Source of the DNA: Agathobacter sp.
GTDB taxonomy: Bacteria; Bacillota_A; Clostridia; Lachnospirales; Lachnospiraceae
DNA: 12,223 nucleotides
Reading direction: 5' to 3'
Assembly: GCA_017936725.1 (NCBI GenBank)
Contig: JAGBEZ010000138.1
Span: 1-12,223, forward strand
Shown: positions 1 to 7,111 of the stretch, in pieces
Position numbering within the stretch: the first letter of the stretch is position 1
Layout: each line of letters starts with the position of its first letter
Program-made: the position numbers and the translations under genes
Notes under the pieces: generated by a model
The model's input: only the letters and a program-made list of their open reading frames with translations
What the model was told of the DNA's origin: nothing
Databases searched by the model: none

Positions 1-1361
1 ACCGCTTTGGCTAGATAGGTTTTTGTAATAGCTCCGATTTCTGATAAAATGGATCTCCAATTCTTAATCACTGTTTGGATATCCTCTGGAATCGCCTTTG
101 GAAGTTGTGGCTTTTGACCCGTTTGGCCGATTGCAGCACCTGCAGTGCCTACTTGGTTCCTATTTGTGCCATCTATCGCCACACTTGAAACTGCCGCTAC
201 AGGAATTCCATTTGCAAGCTTCGCTTCTATGCTGGCAATTCGATCCACCACCGACTCATAATCCTTTTCCATCTGCGGTTTACACAGTTTGATAATCGCA
301 ATCTCAATTAAAATACGCTTCTGTGTTGCATATTTTACCTGATTGCCTAATTCCGAAAAGATGCGGATATAACGCATGAGCACCTCTGGCTTTACCAGCT
401 GAGCCTCTTCTTTGAGTGCCGCGATATGCTCCTTTGACATATCTAAAACATCTTCCATATCATCAGAACTCTGCATGAGGAGTAGATTGCGCAGATACCA
501 GGTAAAATCATTTACCATCTGCCCCATTTCACGCCCCTCGTCAACCAAGGTGTCGAGCGTTCCAATTGCTCCTGTGATATCTTTATTTATAATCTGGCGA
601 AGCAAACGAGAGAAGATTTCTGTATCTACCGCACCTAATACTTCCAATACATTTTCATATGTCAAGGTTTCCCCTAAATGAAAAGCAATACACTGATCTA
701 ATAACGATAAAGCGTCTCTCATGGAACCATCACCCGCTTTCGCAACATAACGGATGGCGCGTTCCTCAACCTCCACCTGCTCTTCTTTCATCAGGTCCAT
801 CAAACGTCCTGCGATAGTATCAATAGAAATACGATGAAAATCATATCTCTGACAACGCGACAAAATCGTAATCGGGATTTTATGCGCCTCTGTTGTCGCT
901 AAGATAAAAATAACATAAGATGGTGGTTCTTCTAAGGTTTTTAACAAAGCATTAAAAGCGCCTGCAGAAAGCATATGCACTTCGTCGATGATATAAACCT
1001 TGTATTTTCCTTCCGTTGGGCGATAGGTAACCTCTTCACGAATCTGTCGGATATTATCTACACCGTTATTTGATGCGGCGTCGATTTCTATGACGTTCAT
1101 TGAAGAACCGTCTGCAATCGCTTTACAAACCGCACATTCTCCGCATGGGCTGCCGTCGATTGGGTGCACACAGTTGACTGCCTTGGCAAAAATTTTAGCC
1201 ACGGTAGTCTTACCTGTACCTCTCGTTCCACAAAAAAGATACGCATGTCCGATTCGATCGGCCTTTATTTGATTTTTTAAAGTCGTTACGATATGATCCT
1301 GTCCTTTTACATCCTCAAATTCCTGCGGACGGAATTTTCGATAAAGGGCCGTATAAGACAT
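1..1361 (-). CDS. dnaX: DNA polymerase III subunit gamma/tau, 3' end cut by window edge
   Basis: This is the ATPase subunit of the DnaX clamp-loader complex, which loads the beta sliding clamp and ties polymerase cores together at the replication fork. The start is ATG at 1359-1361, giving MSYTALYRKFRPQEFEDV, the classic DnaX N-terminus, with an AAGGTG ribosome binding site just upstream. Seen in the translation: Walker A GTRGTGKT at residues 45-52; a four-cysteine zinc module (C64, C73, C76, C79); Walker B with DEVH at 126-129; LATTEAHKIP near 154-163; and the SRC arginine-finger motif at 168-170. About 453 residues are visible. The frame stays open to base 1. After about residue 370 it passes through a Gly/Ala/Thr/Gln/Pro-rich linker into what should be the tau C-terminal domain, so only the tail is missing. 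It is the last visible gene of the operon led by the CarD-like gene. No frameshift site for a gamma form is evident in the visible part. Confidence 0.97.
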   Translation of the reverse strand, partial: MSYTALYRKFRPQEFEDVKGQDHIVTTLKNQIKADRIGHAYLFCGTRGTGKTTVAKIFAKAVNCVHPIDGSPCGECAVCKAIADGSSMNVIEIDAASNNGVDNIRQIREEVTYRPTEGKYKVYIIDEVHMLSAGAFNALLKTLEEPPSYVIFILATTEAHKIPITILSRCQRYDFHRISIDTIAGRLMDLMKEEQVEVEERAIRYVAKAGDGSMRDALSLLDQCIAFHLGETLTYENVLEVLGAVDTEIFSRLLRQIINKDITGAIGTLDTLVDEGREMGQMVNDFTWYLRNLLLMQSSDDMEDVLDMSKEHIAALKEEAQLVKPEVLMRYIRIFSELGNQVKYATQKRILIEIAIIKLCKPQMEKDYESVVDRIASIEAKLANGIPVAAVSSVAIDGTNRNQVGTAGAAIGQTGQKPQLPKAIPEDIQTVIKNWRSILSEIGAITKTYLAKA

Positions 1362-1401
1362 GCATTCACCTTCTTTCTAGGATACAACTATATAAATAAA
1401 A

Positions 1402-1878
1402 CTAGTTTTCTGTCTTTTCTGCACGTTGCGAACGTTCTTTCTTACGTCCTATATATACATTCCATTTCGTATATGCTTCCTGTGCATTTTTGGATTTGTA
1501 GATTACGTTCTTTTCTTCTCCGATAATATCGGTAATACTGTACCAGCCTTTGTCATACTGGAACTCGGCATTTTTTCCTTCCAGCTCTTTTGTGCCAAGG
1601 ATAAAGGTGCTTATCACCTGATTGTCACGATTATTGCGAGAGTCTCTATTCTCACGGTTTTCTTTATTATTTGCTCGATTTTCGCGTTCACGTCGTTCGC
1701 GGTATTGCTCTCTTGCTTCCTGCTGATCGTGTCCGCTTCGGTTTTCTCGACGTTCTCTCGTGTCGCGCTGTTCTTCTTTTTGGCTCACTTCTTGATTCTC
1801 TCGAGATTCTACATTCTGATTTTTTCGACCACGGCCACGATAACCATGATTACGATTATTATGATGATAATTTGCCAT
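1402..1878 (-). CDS. Unrecognised protein with Arg/Glu/Asn-rich disordered N-terminal half
   Basis: I do not recognise this 158-residue family. Residues 1-85 or so are almost free of hydrophobic residues. They start with a His/Asn/Gly/Arg stretch holding a short YRGRGRK motif, then a long mixed-charge run of Arg, Glu, Asn, Asp and Gln; this should be intrinsically disordered. Residues from about 87 to 150 look folded: VISTFILGTKELEGKNAEF, then a GWYSITDI segment, then KWNVYIGRKKERSQR with a basic tail. There is no signal peptide or membrane segment, so it is probably cytoplasmic. The ATG start at 1878 has an AAAGGAG ribosome binding site about 9 nt upstream. The gene starts 6 nt after the CarD-like gene ends and ends 40 nt before dnaX starts, so it is probably co-transcribed with both. 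The RG and Arg-rich composition suggests nucleic-acid binding, but that is inference only. The plus-strand reading frame over the same bases is a hydrophobic mirror image. Confidence 0.8.
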   Translation of the reverse strand: MANYHHNNRNHGYRGRGRKNQNVESRENQEVSQKEEQRDTRERRENRSGHDQQEAREQYRERRERENRANNKENRENRDSRNNRDNQVISTFILGTKELEGKNAEFQYDKGWYSITDIIGEEKNVIYKSKNAQEAYTKWNVYIGRKKERSQRAEKTEN

Positions 1879-1884
1879 ATTTAT

Positions 1885-2166
1885 TTACTCCTTTGACTGC
1901 AACACATAGCAAACGGCTGCCTTCAATCTCTCATTGTTTTCCAATTCAGGATCCTGTAATAGCGCTCTTGCTTCTTCCTCTGTAAATAACTCACGCAGAT
2001 TCACCTGATGATTCTTTACAGGGATATAGGATGTCTTTTCATCTAAAACCGATTTTAAGACATAATACGATAGGGTCGCGCCTTTTCCTGCTGGTAATTG
2101 TACGATATTCTCTACAATACAAACGCCCTGAGTTTCGCTATAAATTTTCTGTTTCTTTTGAAACAT
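1885..2166 (-). CDS. Short CarD-like RNA polymerase-binding protein (CarD/TRCF RID domain)
   Basis: This 93-residue protein matches the N-terminal RNA-polymerase-interacting domain shared by CarD/CdnL regulators and the Mfd repair factor. The pattern visible is GVCIVENI at 14-21, YYVL at 34-37, SYIPV at 46-50, then NLRELFTEEEARALL. Family knowledge: such domains bind the RNAP beta subunit, and full-length CarD (about 160 residues) adds a C-terminal helical domain that stabilises the open promoter complex. Here only about 35 residues follow the beta-rich part, so most of that second domain is missing or reduced, and no tryptophan is present. The start is chosen at 2166 because GGAGGT (2174-2179 on the plus strand as ACCTCC) lies 7 nt upstream. 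The longer frame from 2223 has no ribosome binding site and a non-homologous leader. It is the first gene of the operon that continues with the Arg-rich protein and dnaX. The family call is from eye alignment, supported by the same layout in the protein at 8988-9284. Confidence 0.75.
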   Translation of the reverse strand: MFQKKQKIYSETQGVCIVENIVQLPAGKGATLSYYVLKSVLDEKTSYIPVKNHQVNLRELFTEEEARALLQDPELENNERLKAAVCYVLQSKE

Positions 2167-2173
2167 TTCTCTT

Positions 2174-2179
2174 ACCTCC
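2174..2179 (-). promoter_or_regulatory. Ribosome binding site GGAGGT that fixes the CarD-like start
   Basis: It reads GGAGGT on the minus strand, 7 nt before the ATG at 2166. It decides in favour of the 93-residue product over the 112-residue frame that opens at 2223. Confidence 0.8.
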
Positions 2180-2237
2180 GCGCTTGAATTTTGCTCTGTA
2201 TTTATATTTAAGCATAAAAACACATTTTGACTTACAT

Positions 2238-2266
2238 ATCATATCATAGATTGCGTATTCTTTCAA
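2238..2266 (-). promoter_or_regulatory. Probable sigma-A promoter of the CarD-like/dnaX operon
   Basis: On the minus strand TTGAAA (2261-2266) is followed after exactly 17 bp by TATGAT (2238-2243). Each hexamer has five of six consensus bases. The predicted transcript starts near 2231, leaving a leader of about 65 nt before the ATG at 2166. A second TATGAT overlaps at 2243-2248 but is too close to the -35. Confidence 0.6.
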
Positions 2267-2276
2267 TCAAGTTTCG

Positions 2277-2375
2277 TTGAACTTTATTTAATACAATTTT
2301 ATATATTTTTCCATATCTGGTCTTGAAAAATATTTTAAAAGTGATACTGTTAATAAGACCAAAATAAAATATAAT
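2277..2375 (+). promoter_or_regulatory. Candidate promoter(s) for the pyridoxal kinase gene
   Basis: Two options are visible in this AT-rich interval. TTGAAC (2277-2282), 17 bp, TATATA (2300-2305) has correct spacing and four of six matches in each box. TATAAT (2370-2375) is a perfect -10, but the hexamer 17 bp upstream (CTGTTA) is poor. The first lies back to back with the promoter of the minus-strand operon at 2238-2266. Sequence alone does not decide between them. Confidence 0.35.
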
Positions 2376-2401
2376 GAAATATCATATGAAATTTAAAGGT
2401 A

Positions 2402-2421
2402 TTTGTGAAAAGCCTCACAAA
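2402..2421 (+). promoter_or_regulatory. Inverted repeat in the pyridoxal kinase leader
   Basis: TTTGTGA (2402-2408), a 6-nt spacer AAAGCC, then TCACAAA (2415-2421) make a perfect 7-bp dyad. It lies 14 nt before the GGAGG ribosome binding site. It could be an operator or a small leader hairpin affecting translation. There is no following T-run, so it is not a terminator. Confidence 0.35.
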
Positions 2422-2448
2422 CACGAATTGAATTGGAGGAATTATTTT

Positions 2449-3282
2449 ATGAAGAGAATCGTAACTATTCAGGATATATCATGTGTAGGGAAATGTTCGT
2501 TAACCGTAGCACTTCCTATTATTTCAGCCATGGGCGTGGAAGCAGCCATTTTACCAACTGCTGTGCTTTCTACCCACACAATGTTCCAAAACTTTACCTG
2601 TAAAGATTTGACCGACCAGATAGAGCCAATTGCAGAGCATTGGAAAAAAGAAGCGTTCAAATTTGATGCCGTATATACCGGCTACCTAGGTTCTTTTGAA
2701 CAAATTGATTTAATGAAGAAATTCTTTGAAGACTTCAAAACAGAATCTAATATCCTTTTTGTAGACCCAGCCATGGCAGACAACGGCAAACTCTATCCTG
2801 CTTTTGATGAAGCCTTTGCAAAACATATGGCTACCCTTTGTGCGAAAGCTGACATCATCGTGCCAAATATTACAGAAGCCTGCTTTATGACGGGTATGGA
2901 GTATAAGACTTCGTATGATGAAGCCTATGTGAAGGAATTACTGGTTCGCCTTTCAGACCTCGGTGCAAAAATTGCTATCCTTACGGGCGTAAGTTTCGAA
3001 GAAGGCAAGACTGGTGTGATGGGATACGATAGTTCTACTGGCGAATTTGCTTACTATGAACACGAGAAACTCCCTGTAAGTTACCACGGAACTGGCGATA
3101 TCTTCTCTAGTACATGTGTAGGCGCTATGATGAATGGTATGGATTGGAAAGAGGCTGTGAAAGTCGCTGCGGACTATACTGCAGAATGTATCCGACTGAC
3201 CTTAGAAGATCCTGCAAAGCCTTGGTATGGCGTGAATTTCGAGCAGGCGATACCGTATTTGGTAGAGAGAATTTATAAATAA
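2449..3282 (+). CDS. pdxY: Pyridoxal/pyridoxamine kinase (ribokinase superfamily, PdxY/PdxK-like)
   Basis: This enzyme phosphorylates pyridoxal, pyridoxamine or pyridoxine with ATP in the cytoplasmic B6 salvage pathway, so it feeds PLP to enzymes such as the IscS and CysK encoded next door. The 277-residue product is close to the usual 280-290. It starts MKRIVTIQDISCVGKCSLT, the typical opening of this family (IQDIS, then a GKCSL loop), and continues with LPTAVLSTHT, the GYLGS segment, VDPAMADNGKLYP, and VPNITEACFMTG. The ribokinase signature GTGD at residues 214-217 holds the anion hole and the probable catalytic Asp217. The start at 2449 is preferred over an in-frame ATG at 2374 because GGAGG (2435-2439) lies 9 nt upstream and conservation begins here. 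The gene is monocistronic and ends at a large hairpin convergent with cysK. Substrate preference cannot be read from the sequence; the symbol is by family resemblance. Confidence 0.9.
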   Translation: MKRIVTIQDISCVGKCSLTVALPIISAMGVEAAILPTAVLSTHTMFQNFTCKDLTDQIEPIAEHWKKEAFKFDAVYTGYLGSFEQIDLMKKFFEDFKTESNILFVDPAMADNGKLYPAFDEAFAKHMATLCAKADIIVPNITEACFMTGMEYKTSYDEAYVKELLVRLSDLGAKIAILTGVSFEEGKTGVMGYDSSTGEFAYYEHEKLPVSYHGTGDIFSSTCVGAMMNGMDWKEAVKVAADYTAECIRLTLEDPAKPWYGVNFEQAIPYLVERIYK

Positions 3283-3285
3283 TGC

Positions 3286-3369
3286 AAAAGTGCCCCTATA
3301 AGCGACTATAGAACGACTCGAGGCTTCGCTTAACCTCGTCTTTTCTATATCGCTTATAGGGGCACTTTT
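3286..3369. terminator. Large bidirectional hairpin between convergent pdxY and cysK
   Basis: Perfect 20-bp arms (3286-3305 and 3350-3369) begin AAAAGTGCCCC and end GGGGCACTTTT. Inside, TATAGAA (3307-3313) pairs with TTCTATA (3343-3349) and CGAGG (3319-3323) with CCTCG (3334-3338), closing on a loop of about 10 nt. The plus strand continues into a T-run and the minus strand ends in CTTTT, so it can stop transcription of both convergent genes. It is far longer than a normal intrinsic terminator, and it shares its TGCCCCTAT...ATAGGGGCA edge with the element at 7640-7796. Confidence 0.85.
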
Positions 3370-3389
3370 TTCTACTCTATGATAACTAT

Positions 3390-4319
3390 CTACTGAAATA
3401 ATTTTGTCGAATAATATCGATCTCCACTATCTGGAAGCAATACCACAATCGTCTTGCCTTCGGATTCCGGTCTCTTTGCAACCTCTACGGCTGCCGCAAG
3501 CGCTCCACCAGAAGAAATACCCACGAGGAAGCCTTCCTCTCTACCAACGAGTTTTCCATATTCGATGGCTTCATCATCTTCGATAGTAATGATTTCATCG
3601 TAAATTTTCTGATTTAAAATGCTTGGAGCAAATCCTGCGCCAATCCCTTGGATACCGTGAGGGCCTGCAGTTCCTTTTGATAAAAACGGCGATGCAGCAG
3701 GCTCCATGCCGATAATCTGAATCGCTGGATTCATTTCTTTTAAGTATTCACCCGTGCCCGTAATCGTTCCGCCTGTACCGATACCTGCCACAAAGATATC
3801 CAGTCTGCCATCGGTGTCTCGCCAGATTTCTGGTCCGGTTGTTTTGCGGTGTGCATTTGCATTGGCAATGTTGTCAAACTGGGCAGGAATGAAGCTACCT
3901 GGAATCTCTTTTTGGAGTTCCTCTGCTTTTGCAATCGAGCCTTTCATGCCGAGTGCTCCGTCAGATAATACAATTTCTGCACCATACGCTTTGATCAGAT
4001 TGCGGCGTTCTACACTCATGGTTTCTGGAATAACGATGATGCATTTATACCCCTTAATCGCTGCAATGGAGGCCAATCCAATACCTGTGTTTCCAGAGGT
4101 TGGCTCGATAATAGTTGCGCCTGGCTGCAAGATGCCATCGCGCTCTGCCTGTTCTATCATTTCTTTTGCCACTCGGTCTTTTGCGGAACCAGCTGGATTT
4201 AAATATTCCAGTTTCGCTAAAAGACGGCATTTTAAATCATATTTTTCTTCGATATGTTTTAACTCTACAAGAGGTGTGTTTCCGATAAGCTCGGATACGT
4301 TGTTGTATATTTTTCCCAT
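3390..4319 (-). CDS. cysK: Cysteine synthase A (O-acetylserine sulfhydrylase)
   Basis: This PLP enzyme makes L-cysteine from O-acetyl-L-serine and sulfide in the cytoplasm. The product of 309 residues matches the usual length. Visible motifs: NVSELIGNTPLVEL at the N-terminus; PAGSAKDR with the PLP-binding Lys47; the substrate loop TSGNTG at 74-79; the phosphate-binding loop GTGGT at 181-185; a GIQGIGAGFAP segment; and ISSGGA near the C-terminus, whose serine normally contacts the PLP ring nitrogen. The start is ATG at 4319, with CCTCC on the plus strand at 4328-4332 (GGAGG) 8 nt upstream. A TTG at 4334 overlaps that site and is unlikely. The gene follows mnmA by 39 nt and appears to be last in the iscR operon, putting cysteine supply beside cysteine desulfuration. 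Related enzymes (cystathionine beta-synthase, O-phosphoserine sulfhydrylase) are less likely given the length and single domain. Confidence 0.95.
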   Translation of the reverse strand: MGKIYNNVSELIGNTPLVELKHIEEKYDLKCRLLAKLEYLNPAGSAKDRVAKEMIEQAERDGILQPGATIIEPTSGNTGIGLASIAAIKGYKCIIVIPETMSVERRNLIKAYGAEIVLSDGALGMKGSIAKAEELQKEIPGSFIPAQFDNIANANAHRKTTGPEIWRDTDGRLDIFVAGIGTGGTITGTGEYLKEMNPAIQIIGMEPAASPFLSKGTAGPHGIQGIGAGFAPSILNQKIYDEIITIEDDEAIEYGKLVGREEGFLVGISSGGALAAAVEVAKRPESEGKTIVVLLPDSGDRYYSTKLFQ

Positions 4320-4358
4320 ATTTCTTTCCTCCAACTACACAGAAAGCGTTTCCATGTT

Positions 4359-5444
4359 CTATTTGCGGTCAATCGTTCCGCCACACAGCACATAGTCATC
4401 TTGGTAAAAAACGGCAGCCTGTCCCGGCGTCATGGCGCGCTGTGGCTCGTCGAAACGACAATGCACTCTGCCATCTTCCAAAAGAGTCAGCTTACATGGT
4501 GCGCCTTTGTGCGAATAGCGAACCTTACCAATTGCCTCCACTTCTTCTCCAAGCGCAAGCTCTGGCATTCCCATGTAATTCATATCCTTTACATAGCAGT
4601 CTGTTTCAAAAAGCTGCTCGGACTTGCAAATAACTACTTCGTTCGTATCTGGACGAAGCTCCTTTACAAAAAGCGGAGTAGGGGCTGTGAGTCCTAAGCC
4701 CTTTCTCTGTCCGACGGTATAATGAATGATGCCCTTGTGCTGTCCGAGGATGTTTCCATCCACATCTACAAAATTTCCTGGAGCAAATTCGGCTCCTGTT
4801 TCTCTTTTGATAAATCCTGCGTAATCCCCATCCGGAATAAAGCAGATATCCTGACTGTCCTGCTTGTGCGCTACTGGAAGCTGGATACGATTTGCAATTT
4901 CACGGATTTCTTCTTTGGTATATGCCCCAACTGGCATCAATGTATATGCTAGCTGGTCTTGTGTGAGATTGTAGAGCGCATAGGTCTGATCCTTTGTCGC
5001 GGTTACGGAATTTTGAATCGTATAGCGACCATTCTCTAACTGTTTGATGCGGGCATAATGTCCCGTCGCGATATAGTCTGCCCCGATTTCCCTAGCTCTA
5101 GTCAAAAGCGCCTCCCATTTCACATGGCGATTGCAGGCGTTGCATGGATTTGGGGTACAACCTCTTTGGTATTCGCACACAAAGTAGTCAATGACCGACT
5201 TCTGGAAATCCTCGCGGAAATTCATGACATAGTATGGAATATCCAAAAGCTGTGCGACGCGACGTGCATCATCTACTGCAGAAAGTCCGCAACAGCCACC
5301 CTCTTCTTCCTGGGTAAAGACATCCTCTTCCTGCCATATCTGCATAGTCACACCAATGACATCATACCCTTGTTTTTTTAATAAATATGCGGCTACGGAG
5401 GAATCCACACCTCCAGATAAGCCTACCACTACTTTCTTTTTCAT
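4359..5444 (-). CDS. mnmA: tRNA-specific 2-thiouridylase MnmA
   Basis: This enzyme adenylates and thiolates C2 of wobble uridine 34 in the tRNAs for Lys, Glu and Gln, using sulfur that comes from a cysteine desulfurase. The length of 361 residues is normal. The N-terminal PP-loop LSGGVDSS lies at residues 9-16. The two catalytic cysteines are C101, in TPNPCNACNR, and C201, in DSQDICFIPDGDY. The tRNA-contact segments ATGHYARI (126-133) and KDQTYALYNL (151-160) are present, as is GQRKGLGL later in the protein. A CCG insert after an acidic stretch (residues 45-53) adds two adjacent cysteines, C51 and C52. The gene starts 3 nt after the iscU stop codon. Its nearest purine-rich stretch (GAGGAAG) lies far upstream inside iscU, so translation is probably coupled. 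Its place after iscS and iscU fits a dedicated sulfur-donor role for that desulfurase. Confidence 0.97.
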   Translation of the reverse strand: MKKKVVVGLSGGVDSSVAAYLLKKQGYDVIGVTMQIWQEEDVFTQEEEGGCCGLSAVDDARRVAQLLDIPYYVMNFREDFQKSVIDYFVCEYQRGCTPNPCNACNRHVKWEALLTRAREIGADYIATGHYARIKQLENGRYTIQNSVTATKDQTYALYNLTQDQLAYTLMPVGAYTKEEIREIANRIQLPVAHKQDSQDICFIPDGDYAGFIKRETGAEFAPGNFVDVDGNILGQHKGIIHYTVGQRKGLGLTAPTPLFVKELRPDTNEVVICKSEQLFETDCYVKDMNYMGMPELALGEEVEAIGKVRYSHKGAPCKLTLLEDGRVHCRFDEPQRAMTPGQAAVFYQDDYVLCGGTIDRK

Positions 5445-5447
5445 AAA

Positions 5448-5891
5448 TTAATATTCTTCCTCTTCAGCCTCTTCGTGTTCGCTGATATCGGTTACCGGCT
5501 TTTCTAAACCTTCGATAACAATGCCATTTTTCTCTGCATAATTCCATAAAGCTGCATGAATCGCTTCTTCTGCTAAAAGTGAGCAATGCACCTTTACTGG
5601 TGGGAGCCCATCAAGTGCGTCCATAACTGCTTTGTTGGTTACCTGGAGTGCTTCCTGTACGGTTTTTCCAACTACAAGTTCTGTCGCCATACTGCTGGTT
5701 GCTACTGCTGCACCACAGCCAAATGTTTTGAACTTTGCGTCACGGATAATCTGATTTTCATCGATATCCAGATAAATGCGCATGATATCTCCACACTTTG
5801 CATTGCCAACCGTACCCACACCACTGGCATTTTCGATTTCTCCTACGTTTCTTGGGTTATTAAAATGATCCATTACTTTTTCGCTATACAT
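5448..5891 (-). CDS. iscU: Fe-S cluster scaffold protein IscU (NifU N-terminal type) with acidic tail
   Basis: This scaffold receives sulfur from the IscS desulfurase and iron, assembles a [2Fe-2S] or [4Fe-4S] cluster, and passes it on to apoproteins. The opening MYSEKVMDHFNNPRNVGEI is typical. The three ligand cysteines are present: C33 in NAKCGD (with Asp35, where most homologues have a proline in the NPxCGD position), C59 in FGCGAA, and C103 in KVHCSLLAEEAI, beside His102. The GLPPVKVHCS segment matches the co-chaperone recognition region of IscU (LPPVK). At 147 residues it is about 20 longer than proteobacterial IscU; the excess is a C-terminal tail ending in EHEEAEEEEY. It starts 15 nt after iscS with an AAGGAAG ribosome binding site. 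The LPPVK motif and adjacent H-C make it IscU-like rather than SufU-like. No hscA or hscB is in view. Confidence 0.94.
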   Translation of the reverse strand: MYSEKVMDHFNNPRNVGEIENASGVGTVGNAKCGDIMRIYLDIDENQIIRDAKFKTFGCGAAVATSSMATELVVGKTVQEALQVTNKAVMDALDGLPPVKVHCSLLAEEAIHAALWNYAEKNGIVIEGLEKPVTDISEHEEAEEEEY

Positions 5892-5906
5892 AGTTTTTCT
5901 TCCTTT

Positions 5907-7088
5907 TTACTTATTTTTCTTTTCAAAATCCTCGTAAAGCGGTGACATGCTACGAAGTCTTGCTATAATTTCAGCGAGCTTGTCCACCGTATAATCTATA
6001 TCTTCCTTTGTGGTTTCTTCGGATAAAGTCAAACGAAGAGAGCCGTGTGCAATCTCATGTGGAAGACCAATCGCCAAAAGCACGTGCGATGGGTCCAAAG
6101 AACCAGAAGTACATGCCGAACCACTGCTGCCACAAATACCTGCCTGGTCGAGTAAGATAAGCATACCTTCGCCTTCGATAAAACGGAAGCAGAAGTTTGC
6201 ATTATTTGGCAAACGGTTTGTTTTGTGACCGTTTAATCTGGCATGTGGAACCTTTTCTAATACCTGCTCGATTAAGTAATCGCGCAATTCGCTAATCGCT
6301 TTTGCTTTTTCCTCCATGGTCGCTGCTGCAATTTCTACCGCTTTTCCCATACCTACGATACCCGGTACGTTGTGGGTACCTGCTCGACGGCGGCGTTCCT
6401 GTGCACCACCATGAATATAAGATAAAATCTTCACGCCTTTTCGGATATACATCGCTCCAACGCCCTTTGGTCCGTGAATCTTATGACCACTAGCGGAAAG
6501 CATGTCAATATTCATTTCATCCACATCAATTGGAATATGCGCAAACGCCTGCACGGCATCTGTGTGGAAAAGCACACCATGTTTACGAGCAATCGCTCCT
6601 ATTTCCTTGAGTGGCTGAATGGTCCCGATTTCGTTATTCGCTGCCATCACTGAAATCAAAATCGTATCTGGGCGAATCGCAGCTTCAAGCTCGTCCAATT
6701 TTACCACGCCATCTTCATCTACGTTTACATAAGTTACTTCAAAACCATTTTTCTCTAACCACTGACAGGTATGCAAAACCGCATGATGTTCAATGGTTGT
6801 GGTGATGATGTGCTTACCCTTTTTTGCATAAGCCTCTGCGGTCGCTTTTAATGCCCAATTATCAGACTCACTTCCGCCGCCTGTAAAATATATTTCTTCT
6901 GTTTTTGCTCCAATGAGCTTTGCGATCGTTTCACGAGCTTCTGTTACTGCTTTGCTCGCAGAGTTTGAAAAACTGTAAAATGCCGCTGGATTTCCATAAT
7001 ATTCCGTAAAGTAAGGCGTCATCGCCTCCAAAACTTCCGGATATACGCGGGTGGTTGCCGCGTTATCTAAATAAATCAGTCGTTTCAT
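5907..7088 (-). CDS. iscS: Cysteine desulfurase IscS/NifS
   Basis: This PLP enzyme converts L-cysteine to alanine and passes the sulfur, as a persulfide, to IscU, MnmA and other acceptors. The 393 residues fit the group I family (about 390-405). The N-terminus reads MKRLIYLDNAATT. Visible residues include the PLP-stacking His101 in EHHAVLHT, the NNEIGTIQP segment at 151-159, PLP-contacting Asp177 in FHTDAVQ, the Schiff-base Lys203 in SASGHKIHGPKG, and catalytic Cys326 in GSSGSACTSGSL, on the long flexible loop typical of IscS rather than SufS. The start at 7088 has an AAGGA site about 8 nt upstream. The gene begins 23 nt after iscR. An in-frame partner IscU follows directly, and MnmA, a classic acceptor of its sulfur, is next. 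In nomenclature it is often called NifS in clostridia. Confidence 0.96.
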   Translation of the reverse strand: MKRLIYLDNAATTRVYPEVLEAMTPYFTEYYGNPAAFYSFSNSASKAVTEARETIAKLIGAKTEEIYFTGGGSESDNWALKATAEAYAKKGKHIITTTIEHHAVLHTCQWLEKNGFEVTYVNVDEDGVVKLDELEAAIRPDTILISVMAANNEIGTIQPLKEIGAIARKHGVLFHTDAVQAFAHIPIDVDEMNIDMLSASGHKIHGPKGVGAMYIRKGVKILSYIHGGAQERRRRAGTHNVPGIVGMGKAVEIAAATMEEKAKAISELRDYLIEQVLEKVPHARLNGHKTNRLPNNANFCFRFIEGEGMLILLDQAGICGSSGSACTSGSLDPSHVLLAIGLPHEIAHGSLRLTLSEETTKEDIDYTVDKLAEIIARLRSMSPLYEDFEKKNK

Positions 7089-7111
7089 TTATGATTCCTT
7101 CTTTCTATTAT

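Noticed and set aside
1426..1896. Hydrophobic 156-residue plus-strand frame that looks like a membrane protein
   Set aside because: It is antisense to the Arg/Glu-rich gene. Its hydrophobic Phe/Ser/Leu/Ile composition is what the reverse of Arg/Glu/Asn codons gives, and it lacks a ribosome binding site.
2167..2223. N-terminal extension of the CarD-like protein
   Set aside because: There is no ribosome binding site before the ATG at 2223, the leader does not look like CarD, and GGAGGT lies correctly before the ATG at 2166.
2374..2448. 25-residue N-terminal extension of the pyridoxal kinase
   Set aside because: The kinase family begins at the ATG at 2449, which has GGAGG 9 nt upstream; the extension reads through the leader dyad and that site.
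4320..4334. TTG start for cysK five codons upstream
   Set aside because: It overlaps the GGAGG site used by the ATG at 4319, and conserved cysteine synthase sequence starts after that ATG.
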